Assembly (NCBI GenBank): GCA_021372945.1
Contig: JAJFTK010000123.1
Coordinates: 31,278 to 95,277 of the forward strand
Source of the DNA: Planctomycetaceae bacterium
GTDB lineage: Bacteria > Planctomycetota > Phycisphaerae > Sedimentisphaerales > Anaerohalosphaeraceae
DNA length: 64,000 nt
Direction: 5' to 3'
The notes beneath the pieces are model-generated. The model made no database searches. It was given only the letters and a program-made list of their open reading frames with translations, and had not been told where the DNA came from. Position numbers and translations under genes: made by a program. Shown in pieces: positions 24,044-33,167 of this stretch (position 1 is its first letter; each line of letters begins with the position of its first letter).

Positions 24044-25764
24044 TGCGTACCGAGCAGGCGATCATCAATGAGCTGCTTTTCAGGCTGCTGGATAACGAGA
24101 TCACGGACCAGGATTTCGCCCGCCTGAAGAATTGGGTCAATTCGGATCCAGCGGCAAAAGATTACTACTGCCGTTTCATGACCGATTACAGCACGCTATC
24201 CATGCGGCCCATAACGGGCATTCAGGAGGCCGATTCGTTGTTCCTGCAGGAGGAATTGCTGGATCGCAATTTCTGGACGCTCATGTCGGAGGAAGAGGAA
24301 AGCGCCCCCGGCATAGAGCCGTCGGCTGCGCCGCCGGTTCAAGCGGCGCCCATTGCCAAGGTCCACCGGAGCCGCGTCGTGCGAACCGTTAATAAGACAT
24401 CGCTTGCCGTGGCGGTTGCCTCCATGGCAGCCCTTTGCCTGTTGGTCTGTTATGTCCACCTTTCCGGGCCCGCCCCTTACGAAGTGGCAACGCTGGTCGA
24501 CTGCATGGATGCCGAATGGTCATCCGATCTTAGGCTGCGGCCCGGCGCTCGAATCTGCTCCAACATCAAGCCCATCCGCCTGACCGGCGGTATCGTCAAG
24601 CTCGTAACCGATGACAACGTACAAGTCGTGCTCGAAGCCCCGACGGAATTTCACTTTGTGTCCTATTCCGAGATCGCTCTCGGTTACGGCAAATTGTTCG
24701 CCAATGTCTCGGAGCAGGGCCGGGGATTTCTCGTGGCCGCTCCAAACGCCAGGATCGTTGACCTGGGTACCGAGTTCAGCGTGCTTTCACACCTTGACGG
24801 CAACACGGAAGTGCACATGTACAAGGGCACGGCCAACTTGTTCAGCGGCCACAAGAATGAAATAAAAACGTCGCAGATCTTGTCAGCCGGGTCAGCCAGA
24901 CAGATCGAGCGTGCGGATTCGACGGTGAGGGAAATTGCGCTGCAGCGCGATCTGGTGGTCCGGCAGATCGATTCCACGGCCGCGTTTGCCTGGCGGGGGC
25001 AGCCGCTTGATCTGGCGGATATTGTCGGCGGAGGCTCCGGATTCGGCACGGGAAGGCTCGATCGCGGACTGGACCCGCTCAGCGGCCGCACGGTCGAGTC
25101 GCTCCGCACGACTGACGTCTATGCCGCGCCGGCAGGCTATCTGCGGGCCGTAGAAAACGCTTTCATAGACGGCGTGTTTGTCCCCGCAAACGCGCAAGCC
25201 GCGTCACAAATTACCTCCACCGGCCTGGTGGCGAACTTCCCACGCACCTCCGGTAAGGTGTGGGGCTATGTTTTCAATGGGGCCTGGCATGAGAGCTTTG
25301 ATGCGCCGCATCATAATCTGCAGCTCGACGGCAAGATTCTGGACGGTAGGAATAATCCTGCGATCGCGATGCATTCCAACCTGGGGATCACGTACGATCT
25401 GGCGGCCATCCGCCGGTCGCTGCCGCAACTGAGGATCAAATCGTTCTGTGCCTCCTACGGCATTTCCGAAACAGTTGACAACTGGCTCAAAGCCGCCGCA
25501 TTCGAGGGGGCGACTGCGAGTCTTGAATTCGACAGGCTCGCCGCTGTGCGCCGGTCCGCCGCGGAGTTTTGGGTTTTTCTCGATGGCAAGAACGTGCTGC
25601 ATGACCGGCGCCTGAGCGGCGGCAAAAGCGGTTCCTTGAACATCCCGATCGATGACGGAGCGCGTTTTCTGACGCTGGCAGTAACCGAATCGGATGATAC
25701 GTTTATGTTTGACTGGGCGGTATTCGTGCAGCCCGAACTGAATTTAGAGTTAACAGGAAAATAG
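24043..25764 (+). CDS. FecR-domain anti-sigma/transducer protein with carbohydrate-binding-like C-terminus
   Basis: 573 residues. The N-terminal cytoplasmic part (ELLFRLLDNEITDQDFARL) resembles the anti-sigma segment paired with ECF factors. One TM helix lies near residues 112-132. A FecR domain follows (VKLVTDDNVQVVLEAPTEF, LGTEFSV, EVHMYKGTANL). The C-terminal 200 residues look like an NPCBM- or jelly-roll-type carbohydrate-binding domain (AWHESFDAPHHNLQLDGKIL, GITYDLAAIR, EFWVFLDGK, FLTLAVTES). ATG 24043 is chosen because GGGAGAGGA lies 5 bases upstream and it overlaps the sigma stop. By analogy with FecR systems it should hold and release the sigma factor in response to an outside signal; the C-terminal domain suggests that signal is a glycan. 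Confidence 0.82.
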   Translation: MRTEQAIINELLFRLLDNEITDQDFARLKNWVNSDPAAKDYYCRFMTDYSTLSMRPITGIQEADSLFLQEELLDRNFWTLMSEEEESAPGIEPSAAPPVQAAPIAKVHRSRVVRTVNKTSLAVAVASMAALCLLVCYVHLSGPAPYEVATLVDCMDAEWSSDLRLRPGARICSNIKPIRLTGGIVKLVTDDNVQVVLEAPTEFHFVSYSEIALGYGKLFANVSEQGRGFLVAAPNARIVDLGTEFSVLSHLDGNTEVHMYKGTANLFSGHKNEIKTSQILSAGSARQIERADSTVREIALQRDLVVRQIDSTAAFAWRGQPLDLADIVGGGSGFGTGRLDRGLDPLSGRTVESLRTTDVYAAPAGYLRAVENAFIDGVFVPANAQAASQITSTGLVANFPRTSGKVWGYVFNGAWHESFDAPHHNLQLDGKILDGRNNPAIAMHSNLGITYDLAAIRRSLPQLRIKSFCASYGISETVDNWLKAAAFEGATASLEFDRLAAVRRSAAEFWVFLDGKNVLHDRRLSGGKSGSLNIPIDDGARFLTLAVTESDDTFMFDWAVFVQPELNLELTGK

Positions 25765-25822
25765 AATTAGAAAAATGCGGCGTTGCAATGAGCAAATAAT
25801 AAGAATTCAGGAAAGGAGTAGT

Positions 25823-27334
25823 ATGATGAAAAAACTATGCTTAACGGTATTGGTTTTGTGTATGATGGGCATTGTTCCGGCAAACGCGACCGTGTACAAT
25901 GATGCAGTTGGAGAGGCGCTTGGCAATTGGGGGCATTTGGATATCGTATCAGTTGAAGTCTCTAACGATGCAACTCATATCACCTTTATTATTACGTTAG
26001 GGGGCGATCCCATCGCAACGAACTGGGGCAAGTACCTGGTCGGGATCGACAATGTCGCCGGCGGCGATACCGCCAGCAATGGCTGGGGTCGGGCTATCGC
26101 GATGTCTGCCGGTATGGATTACTTTATTGGAAGCTGGGCCGACTCGGGCGGCGGAGCGGAAACATACAGTTGGGACGGCGACAGTTGGAATCGCGACAAC
26201 GCCACTTATTCATCGCCCAGCGATATCGAAATCCCGGTGATCACCACCAGCTCCATCACTCTAAAAACTTCCCTGGCCTCACTGGGGCTTAGTCACGGCG
26301 ATTCTTTCGTGTTCGATGTGTTCACAACCGGAGGCGGCGGCCAGGACACCGCCACCGATGCCCTGTCGGATCCACTCCAGACCGCTGGGGAGTGGTCGGT
26401 TCCGTATAGTTCGACCTCTTCGCTTTCTTACACCGTGGTTGTTGACAAGGCGTACGCTCCGGCTCCTGCCAATGGTGAAATCGTCGGGACCAATATCGGT
26501 TCATTGAGCTGGACGAATCCGGCCCCGACCAATCCGGCCGACACGATCACGTGCGATGTCTATTTTCTGGATGCTGGAACGTCACCGTTGACGGCCGACC
26601 CGAACATGGGGCCAATCATTGCAGATCCCGGCGTCATTCAGATCGCAAATGATATTACCGATGAGACAGTTGCCTTGCCCGGTTCGGTTTTGCCGCTCCA
26701 GGACGATCATTACTATTACTGGAAGGTTCATGCGACCGATCCCAACACGCCGGGCAATCCGGTGACTGCTCAGGGGTATCTATGGTATTTCTTTGCCGGA
26801 GATGCGGCCCCCGAGCCGAGTAAACCGCTTGACCAGTATATGTGGCTGGGCCAGGATGACGCCGCGATCGGCGGCATTGGCGACACCAATCCGAATATCA
26901 GATATTTCGAGGTCACGGCATCGTACACGGACGACGGCAAGAGTCCGATTGCCGATGTCAACATGGTCAATCTGAATTGGGACTGGGCCAATGGCCAACT
27001 CGGTATCGCAAAGGTCAGCCAAGTCCATGATCCTGTGGCAAAGACGGTCACCGCCGTATATAGGACCATTTGGGCCGAAGGCGGCGATCCGGACAACACT
27101 ACCGTGCTTCCGGGCTATTGGGCGATTCGTCTGGAGGTGACCGACGGAACCGGCACGGTGCAAGGAGCCCAGGGTATTCACCGGATTTTTGCAACCTGCG
27201 GAGAAGCGGCCGAGGCCGATCCCGCTGACGACTTTGATGGGTACTATGATACCAATGACGACTGTATCGTGAACCTGGCCGATTTTGCGGATTTCGCGGC
27301 AAAATGGCTGTATCAAGGCAGCAAGTACGAGTAA
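25823..27334 (+). CDS. Secreted multidomain protein with dockerin-like C-terminus
   Basis: 503 residues from ATG 25823, chosen because AAAGGAG lies 4-5 bases upstream (25826 is an equally good in-frame Met; 25775 would precede the binding site). Signal peptide cut near ANATVYND. Domain 1 (VYNDAVGEALGNWGHLDIVS to about residue 205) is a beta-rich module of the type found next to starch-active enzymes. Two further beta-sandwich-like modules follow, one Fn3-like (SLSWTNPAPTNPADTITCDV). The tail DDFDGYYDTNDDCIVNLADF ending in FAAKWLYQG is a dockerin-like segment. No catalytic residues were recognised. It sits after the sigma/FecR pair and before glycogen-binding, GH31 and GH13 genes, so binding of an alpha-glucan is a reasonable guess. 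Confidence 0.78.
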   Translation: MMKKLCLTVLVLCMMGIVPANATVYNDAVGEALGNWGHLDIVSVEVSNDATHITFIITLGGDPIATNWGKYLVGIDNVAGGDTASNGWGRAIAMSAGMDYFIGSWADSGGGAETYSWDGDSWNRDNATYSSPSDIEIPVITTSSITLKTSLASLGLSHGDSFVFDVFTTGGGGQDTATDALSDPLQTAGEWSVPYSSTSSLSYTVVVDKAYAPAPANGEIVGTNIGSLSWTNPAPTNPADTITCDVYFLDAGTSPLTADPNMGPIIADPGVIQIANDITDETVALPGSVLPLQDDHYYYWKVHATDPNTPGNPVTAQGYLWYFFAGDAAPEPSKPLDQYMWLGQDDAAIGGIGDTNPNIRYFEVTASYTDDGKSPIADVNMVNLNWDWANGQLGIAKVSQVHDPVAKTVTAVYRTIWAEGGDPDNTTVLPGYWAIRLEVTDGTGTVQGAQGIHRIFATCGEAAEADPADDFDGYYDTNDDCIVNLADFADFAAKWLYQGSKYE

Positions 27335-27354
27335 TTGCGTTGGACGGCGGAAGA

Positions 27355-27373
27355 CATGGGCGAGATGCCCGTG
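27355..27373 (+). repeat. Palindromic REP-like hairpin, copy 1
   Basis: CATGGGC-gagat-GCCCGTG forms a 7-bp stem with one G-T pair and is followed by ATA. A similar element, CACGGGCGtctCGCCCGTG followed by ATA, lies at 33069-33087. Both are intergenic. Neither has a T-run. Confidence 0.4.
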
Positions 27374-27438
27374 ATACGTGTTGTGTGTACAAGACGCAAA
27401 GTTTACGTGTTTAACAACTTTTTTTGGAGGATCGAAAG

Positions 27439-28113
27439 ATGAAACAATGTTTGATTTTGATTCTGGTGGTTTTAGGGCTGGCTGTGTCGGCCAACGCCGA
27501 CTACTACGTTGCGGGCGACTTCAACGGCTGGGACGCGGTGGGTAACCTGATGACGGACAATGGCGATGGAACCTACGCTGTCACGATAACGGGTCTTGTT
27601 GCCGATTCCAGGCACGAGTTCAAAGTGACCATTGGAGATTGGTCAACGGCTTATCCAGGGGACAACAGTTGGCTCTATGCGGATGCCTCCGGCAGCGTTG
27701 ACATCACGTTCAACTCGAATTGGGTTGCGGACGGCTGGAAGATCGAACAGTACCGCATCGGCGAAAGCACCGATCCCGGTTCATGGACTCTTGCAGGCAG
27801 CTTCCAGGGCTGGAACAACGCCGAAGGGAATATGACCCCGCAGGGCGGCGGCATTTACCTGTTCAGCCAGACGTTATCCGCCGGTGAACATTGGTTTAAA
27901 CCCGTTGTGACCGGTACGTGGGATTCGATCGCCGAAAACGGACGTTCCGGAAACACATGGAACATGTATGTCAATCTGGCCTCGGCCTCCGTCGTAAATG
28001 TTTATGTCGATGCGCTCAATGGCGTCGTCAAGACGGAAGTCGTCCCGGAACCTGCGACCATGACCATGCTGGGACTTGGCTCATTGCTCATGGCGATTCG
28101 GCGCCGGAAGTAA
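27439..28113 (+). CDS. PEP-CTERM protein with two tandem glycogen-binding-like (CBM48/AMPK-type) domains
   Basis: 224 residues. Signal peptide MKQCLILILVVLGLAVSANA. Domain 1 opens with YYVAGDFNGWDAVGNLMTDN and domain 2 with WTLAGSFQGWNNAEGNMTPQ. Both have the (G)xFNGW-type entry, followed by a charged turn and a strand with F(K)V or WFKPV, typical of AMPK-glycogen-binding/CBM48-like folds. The C-terminus VPEPATMTMLGLGSLLMAIRRRK is a PEP-CTERM sorting signal. ATG 27439 has GGAGG 8 bases upstream; TTG 27424 overlaps that region and is rejected. It probably displays starch- or glycogen-binding domains at the surface next to the secreted GH31 and GH13 enzymes encoded downstream. Confidence 0.85.
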   Translation: MKQCLILILVVLGLAVSANADYYVAGDFNGWDAVGNLMTDNGDGTYAVTITGLVADSRHEFKVTIGDWSTAYPGDNSWLYADASGSVDITFNSNWVADGWKIEQYRIGESTDPGSWTLAGSFQGWNNAEGNMTPQGGGIYLFSQTLSAGEHWFKPVVTGTWDSIAENGRSGNTWNMYVNLASASVVNVYVDALNGVVKTEVVPEPATMTMLGLGSLLMAIRRRK

Positions 28114-28134
28114 GCGGTCTCGCAGCACAATAAC

Positions 28135-28171
28135 AGCCTCCTCCCGGTAAACAGGCCGGGAGGGGCTTTTT
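28135..28171 (+). terminator. Intrinsic terminator
   Basis: AGCCTC-CTCCCGG pairs with CCGGGAG-GGGCT around a short loop, followed by TTTT. It lies between the PEP-CTERM gene and the GH31 gene, which starts only about 25 bases later; the GH31 gene may depend on partial readthrough. Confidence 0.75.
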
Positions 28172-28196
28172 GTAAAGCACTTTAGAAAGGTCTATT

Positions 28197-30995
28197 GTGT
28201 TTAAAGGGTTTGTTTGTACACTTTTTGCTCAACTAACGCTTTGCTTTGCCCCGGCGCAGGTGCTGTTTGAGGAAAGCTTCTCTCCGCGGACAGCCGTCGG
28301 GGCTCAAATGGAGAACGGCAGTCTAGATTATAAATTTCATCGTGAAAAAGACGGCAGGCTTGTACTCAAAGATAATACGGCCGGCGTTGTTTACGATCTC
28401 GCTTCGATCCCGCTTGACCCGGCTCAATACAAAACGCTTTACCTCAGCTTCTGCCTTCGCAGCCTCAATGTCTCCGCAAAGGATAAATTCGCCGGCGTGG
28501 TATTCTATGATGAGGATAGGGAAGTATTTGGGCTGGGCAACGACTACGCCTCTGAGCTTTTCAGTTTTTGGACCTCCAACGGGCAGGGTCTTGCGATTGG
28601 CGAAATCCCGACCATCGTTGATAATGACGTGCACATGATCGTTATGCGAGTCGATTTCAACCCGAACGGGCCGGAGAAGATCAAGATCGGACTGGATCCA
28701 TTCTGTCAACGGACCGAGGACCGCCAGCCTGACCACATCTGGACCAATTACGAATGCGAATTGAATTTTGACGAGCTGCGACTGCGATGCGGCAATACCG
28801 ACTGCAATTGGGAGTTTGATGAACTCCTGGTTGGGACCAATTGGCAATCGGTAACACCGTCCGACAATGAGCCCGGCGTTTACATCGAGAATCTTACCGC
28901 TGTTTCCATGCCGCCGGGTAAGACAGAGCGGATTGGCGAGGGCGTCACCCGATTCTGGCCGGAGGGGGTCGATCCCAAAGACACTCTTCCTTCATTGGCG
29001 CTGGAGCAGTCGTTGAAGGCTGTCGGACCTGTGACCGAGAAATGGCCGTTGAGGCCTGTGTTTGGAATTTCCGGCGGCAAAAAATACGCTTACATTGACA
29101 TCGATCCCGAGATCGATCTGTATGGCACAGGCGAGGTGACCGGCAGCCTGCTCCGCAACGGCCGCAAGATCGTCCTTTTTAACAAAGACAATTATGGCTA
29201 TGGCAAACCCGATCAGCTCTATCAATCTCACCCGTGGGTGCTGGGCCTTCGCCGGGACGGAACCGCGATGGGCATACTCTTCGATACCTGCTGGAAAGCG
29301 GAACTGGATTTGCGCTCCGGCGTGCTTTTTACGATCCCGGAGGCGGCGCCGTTCTTTGCCGTCATCGTGATTGATGGCCGCGATCCCCAGCAGGTCATGA
29401 GCCGCCTGGCTGAACTGACGGGCAAAATGCCGATGCCGCCGCGGTGGGCGCTCGGATACCATCAATGCCGCTACTCGTACAACCCCGATGCGCGGGTGCG
29501 TCAGATCGCCGATACCTTTCGCGCCAAGCGGATCCCATGCGATGTGATTTGGTTCGACATCGATTACATGAACGGCTTTCGCATCTTTACATTCGACCCG
29601 AACCAGTTTGCCGATCCCAAAGCCATCAACGATTACCTGCATGCAAGCGGCTTCAAGAGTGTCTGGATGATCGACCCCGGCGTGAAACGGGATCCCGGCT
29701 ATTTTGTTTATGAAGGCGGAACCCGCGCTGGCGCCTGGGTTAAAGACGCTTTTGGCAATCCCTTCGTCGGCCCCGTCTGGCCTGGCGATTGCGTTTTTCC
29801 CGACTTCACTGTGCCAGCCGTTCGTAAATGGTGGGGCGGTCTCTACGAAGCCTTTATGGCCATGGGCATCGATGGCGTCTGGAATGATATGAACGAGCCT
29901 GCGGTTTTTAAGGAAGAGACGGGCTGGACCATGTCGCCGGATTGTTATCATCGCGGAGGCGACGGCCTGCCCGCCGGACCGCACGAGCAGTATCATAATG
30001 TTTACGGCATGCTCATGGTCAAGGCCTCTCGCGATGGTATCCAGAAGGCCAACCCGGACAAACGTCCGTTCGTTCTGTCACGTGCCAATTTCCTGGGCGG
30101 CCATCGCTACGCGGCCACGTGGACCGGCGACAATAAATCCACATGGGAACATCTCAAGTGGTCGGTTCCGATGTCGCTGAACCTGAGCCTGTCGGGACAG
30201 CCGTTTAATGGGCCTGATATCGGCGGGTTTATCGATAACGCAACGCCGGACTTGTGGGCGCAGTGGATTGCCGTCGGGGCGTTCTTCCCGTTCAGCCGCG
30301 CCCATACATCGAAAGACACTGCGGACCATGAACCGTGGTCGTTTGGACCAAAAACAGAGAATGCGGCCCGCATTGCGCTGCAGCGGCGCTACCGTTTGAT
30401 GCCTTATCTGTATACGGCTTTTCATGAATCGCACGTACAAGGTCTTCCGATCATGCGGCCGGTTTTTTTTGCCGATCCCGCCGACATCCGCCTGCGCTTA
30501 GAGGATCAATCGTTTCTCGTCGGCCAGGATTTGATGGTGACGCCAAACTGGGCAGACGATCTGCCGATGCCGACAGGAATTTGGCGGCACATATCGATCG
30601 TTCCTGAAGATGCCGCCGATGAGTACCAGTGCACGCTGAGAGTCAGGGGCGGAGCGATCGTGCCGCTTGGGCCGATCGTGCAGACCACGGAAGAAATTAC
30701 GGATCACCAGCCGTTGACATTGATGGTCGTACTGGATGAGCGAGGACAGGCACGCGGGACGCTTTATGAGGATGCCGGCGATGGATACGGTTATCTCAAG
30801 GGAGAGTTTTGCCTTTCCGGTTTTGAAGCACGCCAAACGCCAGATTCTGTCACCGTCCAATGCGTTCGGCAGGAGGGGCAATGGAAATTGCAAAAGCGGC
30901 TGGTTTCAGTGACCATCGTCGGCGACGGCAGAAACTACTACGGCTTTGGCGATATCATCAGCGGCGTCAAAGTGCGGACGGGAAATGACGTATGA
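28197..30995 (+). CDS. GH31-family alpha-glucosidase, secreted
   Basis: 932 residues with an N-terminal signal peptide (FVCTLFAQLTLCFAPAQ). An extra N-terminal beta-sandwich of about 200 residues precedes the GH31 N-domain and (beta/alpha)8 barrel. Family landmarks: WALGYHQCRYSY, CDVIWFDIDYM, the nucleophile motif WNDMNEPAVF, and the acid/base motif ATWTGDNKSTWEHL. Distal and proximal C-terminal beta domains follow (RGGAIVPLGPI). GH31 enzymes of this type cleave terminal alpha-glucosyl residues from maltodextrins or isomalto-oligosaccharides. GTG 28197 has GAAAGG 6 bases upstream. The stop overlaps the start of the GH13 gene (ATGA), so the two are coupled. Confidence 0.93.
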   Translation: MFKGFVCTLFAQLTLCFAPAQVLFEESFSPRTAVGAQMENGSLDYKFHREKDGRLVLKDNTAGVVYDLASIPLDPAQYKTLYLSFCLRSLNVSAKDKFAGVVFYDEDREVFGLGNDYASELFSFWTSNGQGLAIGEIPTIVDNDVHMIVMRVDFNPNGPEKIKIGLDPFCQRTEDRQPDHIWTNYECELNFDELRLRCGNTDCNWEFDELLVGTNWQSVTPSDNEPGVYIENLTAVSMPPGKTERIGEGVTRFWPEGVDPKDTLPSLALEQSLKAVGPVTEKWPLRPVFGISGGKKYAYIDIDPEIDLYGTGEVTGSLLRNGRKIVLFNKDNYGYGKPDQLYQSHPWVLGLRRDGTAMGILFDTCWKAELDLRSGVLFTIPEAAPFFAVIVIDGRDPQQVMSRLAELTGKMPMPPRWALGYHQCRYSYNPDARVRQIADTFRAKRIPCDVIWFDIDYMNGFRIFTFDPNQFADPKAINDYLHASGFKSVWMIDPGVKRDPGYFVYEGGTRAGAWVKDAFGNPFVGPVWPGDCVFPDFTVPAVRKWWGGLYEAFMAMGIDGVWNDMNEPAVFKEETGWTMSPDCYHRGGDGLPAGPHEQYHNVYGMLMVKASRDGIQKANPDKRPFVLSRANFLGGHRYAATWTGDNKSTWEHLKWSVPMSLNLSLSGQPFNGPDIGGFIDNATPDLWAQWIAVGAFFPFSRAHTSKDTADHEPWSFGPKTENAARIALQRRYRLMPYLYTAFHESHVQGLPIMRPVFFADPADIRLRLEDQSFLVGQDLMVTPNWADDLPMPTGIWRHISIVPEDAADEYQCTLRVRGGAIVPLGPIVQTTEEITDHQPLTLMVVLDERGQARGTLYEDAGDGYGYLKGEFCLSGFEARQTPDSVTVQCVRQEGQWKLQKRLVSVTIVGDGRNYYGFGDIISGVKVRTGNDV

Positions 30996-33061
30996 TTACA
31001 GCATCCAAGAGAGCGAAATCAACTTTGCGCGGCCTGCGCAGCGTCCTGCTTTTGTCTGCGGCACTGCTGTGCGACAGTTTGTTGTCTGCCGCTGTTCCGT
31101 CAACACGGCCCGGTCTTGGGGCAACGCCTTATGCCGGCGGCACGACCTTTCGGGTCTGGGCGCCGCATGCCTCTACCGTCAGCGTCGCCGGAACGTTCAA
31201 CTCCTGGAGCACCACATCCAGACCGCTTGCGGCCGAGCCGGGCGGCTGGTGGTCGGTCGATGTGCCGGGGGCCGCGGTGCCGCATGCGTACAAATACGTC
31301 ATCAACGGCAGTTTGTGGAAGGTTGATCCGCGCGCCAAGGATGTTGTCTGGAATGCCGGCAACTCAACATACAACGGAATTATTGTCAATACGGCATACC
31401 CCTGGACGCCGTTTGAGCCGCCGGCGTGGAACGATATGGTTATCTATGAAATGCATATCGGCACGTACAATGACGCACCCGGCGGAACTGTCGGGACCTG
31501 GAGTTCCGCTATCGCCATGCTCGATCATATCCAATCGCTCGGCGTCAATGCCGTCGAGCTTATGCCGATTGGTGAATTTGCCGGCGATTATTCGATGGGA
31601 TACAACCCCGCACACCTGTTCGCGCCGGAAAGCGCTTACGGAAGCCCGGCGCAAATGAAAGCGTTTATCGACCAATGCCATCAGCGCCGGATCGCCGTGC
31701 TGCTGGATGTAGTGTACAACCATCTTGGCCCCAGCGACCTGGGCCATTCCCTGTGGAAGTTTGACGGCTACAGCGCCTATGATTATACCGGCGGCATCTA
31801 TTTTTACGAAGATGACAACCGGTTTACGCCCTGGGGCGATACGCGCCCGAATTTTTCATCCGGTCCCGTGCGATCTTTGATCCGTGATAACGTCATGTAC
31901 TGGCTGACCGATTTAAATATGGACGGCATCCGCATGGACGGCACCGCATATATCCGCGAGCGCGGCATCGGCGAGCCCGAGATTCCCGAGGGCTGGTCTT
32001 TGATGCAATGGATCAATAACGACGTCGATGCGGCGCTGCCGCAGAAGATCATGATTGCCGAGGACATGCGCGATAATGAGTGGATCACCAAGACCACGGG
32101 CGCCGGCGGCGCGGGCTTTGATTCGCAGTGGGATGCCGGCTTTCATCACAAGGTCGTCCCAGCGCTGACGACATCGGATGACAATTCTCGCAACATGTGG
32201 GATGTGAGAGATGCGATTGTGCATCTCTATAATGGCTGGGATACGCAGCGCGTGATCTATACGGAAAGCCATGATGAGGTCGGCTCCTCAAGCGACAAGT
32301 CCCGCGTGCCCGAGCAGATCTGGCCCGGCAACGCTGACAGCTACTATTCCAAGAAGCGCTCGACGCTGGGCGCAGGATTGGTATTCACCAGTCCGGGCAT
32401 ACCGATGCTGTTCATGGGGCAGGAATTCCTCGAAGACGGCGCATGGCAGGATACCGACCCGCTGGACTGGTCGAAGAACACGACCTTCGCCGGAATCAAG
32501 ATGCTGTATCAGCATTTGATAGGGCTTCGCCGCAATCTTTCCGGCAATACACGCGGTCTGTTGGCGAAGAATACGAACGTGTTCCACGTGAACAATACCG
32601 GCAAGGTGATCGCCTTTCACCGCTGGTGGAACGGCGGCCCCGGCGACGATGTTGTTGTGGTCGCCAATTTTAAGAACCAGGGCTTTACGAACTACAATAT
32701 TGGAATGCCGCGGCCGGGCCGATGGCGTGTGCGGTTCAACAGCGACTGGAACGGCTACGATGCTGAATTCGGCAATTGGAATTCTTACGATACGCTCGCC
32801 TCGGCAGGCGCTAAAGACGGCTTGTCCTTTAATGCCAATGTCGGCATCGGTCCGTATTCGCTCATCATCCTGTCGCAGGGAACGTCGCCGGACCTGAACG
32901 ATAACGGCGGCGTCGATCTCGAGGATTTCGCTCGGTTTGCCGAGCAGTGGCTGCGTGCATGCGACAATTGGGATTCTTGCGGCGGGGCCGATTTTGACAT
33001 GAGCGGAAGCGTCGATCTAACCGATCTCTATCGTTTTGTTTCCGAATGGCTCGCCAATTAA
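30992..33061 (+). CDS. GH13-family alpha-glucan enzyme (branching-enzyme-like), secreted, dockerin-like tail
   Basis: 689 residues. Signal peptide, then a CBM48-like domain (TFRVWAPHASTVSVAGTFNSW). GH13 barrel regions: I VLLDVVYNH, II GIRMDGTAY with nucleophile Asp, III IMIAEDM with acid/base Glu, IV TESHDEVG with the transition-state Asp. The CBM48-barrel order and the ESHDEVG form are close to glycogen branching enzymes (GH13_8/9), but branching enzymes are normally cytosolic. Here a signal peptide and a C-terminal dockerin-like pair (DLNDNGGVDLEDFARFAEQW, DMSGSVDLTDLYRFVSEW) indicate export. It may therefore be an extracellular amylase or alpha-1,6-active enzyme. Coupled to GH31 by an ATGA overlap. 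Confidence 0.9.
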   Translation: MITASKRAKSTLRGLRSVLLLSAALLCDSLLSAAVPSTRPGLGATPYAGGTTFRVWAPHASTVSVAGTFNSWSTTSRPLAAEPGGWWSVDVPGAAVPHAYKYVINGSLWKVDPRAKDVVWNAGNSTYNGIIVNTAYPWTPFEPPAWNDMVIYEMHIGTYNDAPGGTVGTWSSAIAMLDHIQSLGVNAVELMPIGEFAGDYSMGYNPAHLFAPESAYGSPAQMKAFIDQCHQRRIAVLLDVVYNHLGPSDLGHSLWKFDGYSAYDYTGGIYFYEDDNRFTPWGDTRPNFSSGPVRSLIRDNVMYWLTDLNMDGIRMDGTAYIRERGIGEPEIPEGWSLMQWINNDVDAALPQKIMIAEDMRDNEWITKTTGAGGAGFDSQWDAGFHHKVVPALTTSDDNSRNMWDVRDAIVHLYNGWDTQRVIYTESHDEVGSSSDKSRVPEQIWPGNADSYYSKKRSTLGAGLVFTSPGIPMLFMGQEFLEDGAWQDTDPLDWSKNTTFAGIKMLYQHLIGLRRNLSGNTRGLLAKNTNVFHVNNTGKVIAFHRWWNGGPGDDVVVVANFKNQGFTNYNIGMPRPGRWRVRFNSDWNGYDAEFGNWNSYDTLASAGAKDGLSFNANVGIGPYSLIILSQGTSPDLNDNGGVDLEDFARFAEQWLRACDNWDSCGGADFDMSGSVDLTDLYRFVSEWLAN

Positions 33062-33068
33062 GCAGTGA

Positions 33069-33087
33069 CACGGGCGTCTCGCCCGTG
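33069..33087 (+). repeat. Palindromic REP-like hairpin, copy 2
   Basis: CACGGGCG at 33069-33076 pairs with CGCCCGTG at 33080-33087 (8 bp, 3-base loop). No T-run follows. It shares the GCCCGTGATA side with the element at 27355, and it may also act as a weak transcript end after the GH13 gene. Confidence 0.45.
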
Positions 33088-33131
33088 ATATTACTATTTC
33101 ATCTTGCTTGGAGGTTGCTAGCATTTTCTTC

Positions 33132-33161
33132 TTGACATATATGGTTGTTTGACCATATACT
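33132..33161 (+). promoter_or_regulatory. lexA promoter with embedded operator-like palindrome
   Basis: TTGACA at 33132-33137 and TATACT at 33156-33161 are 18 bases apart. A perfect inverted repeat, TATATGGT-N6-ACCATATA (33138-33159), fills the spacer and overlaps the -10. This is where a self-repressing LexA would be expected to bind. It is neither the E. coli CTGT-N8-ACAG nor the Bacillus GAAC-N4-GTTC form. The predicted start point falls at or next to the ATG at 33168, implying a leaderless mRNA. Confidence 0.72.
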
Positions 33162-33167
33162 TTATGT

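Noticed and set aside
28992-29996. 334-codon minus-strand frame (28992-29996)
   Set aside because: Antisense to the GH31 barrel, which has complete catalytic motifs on the plus strand.
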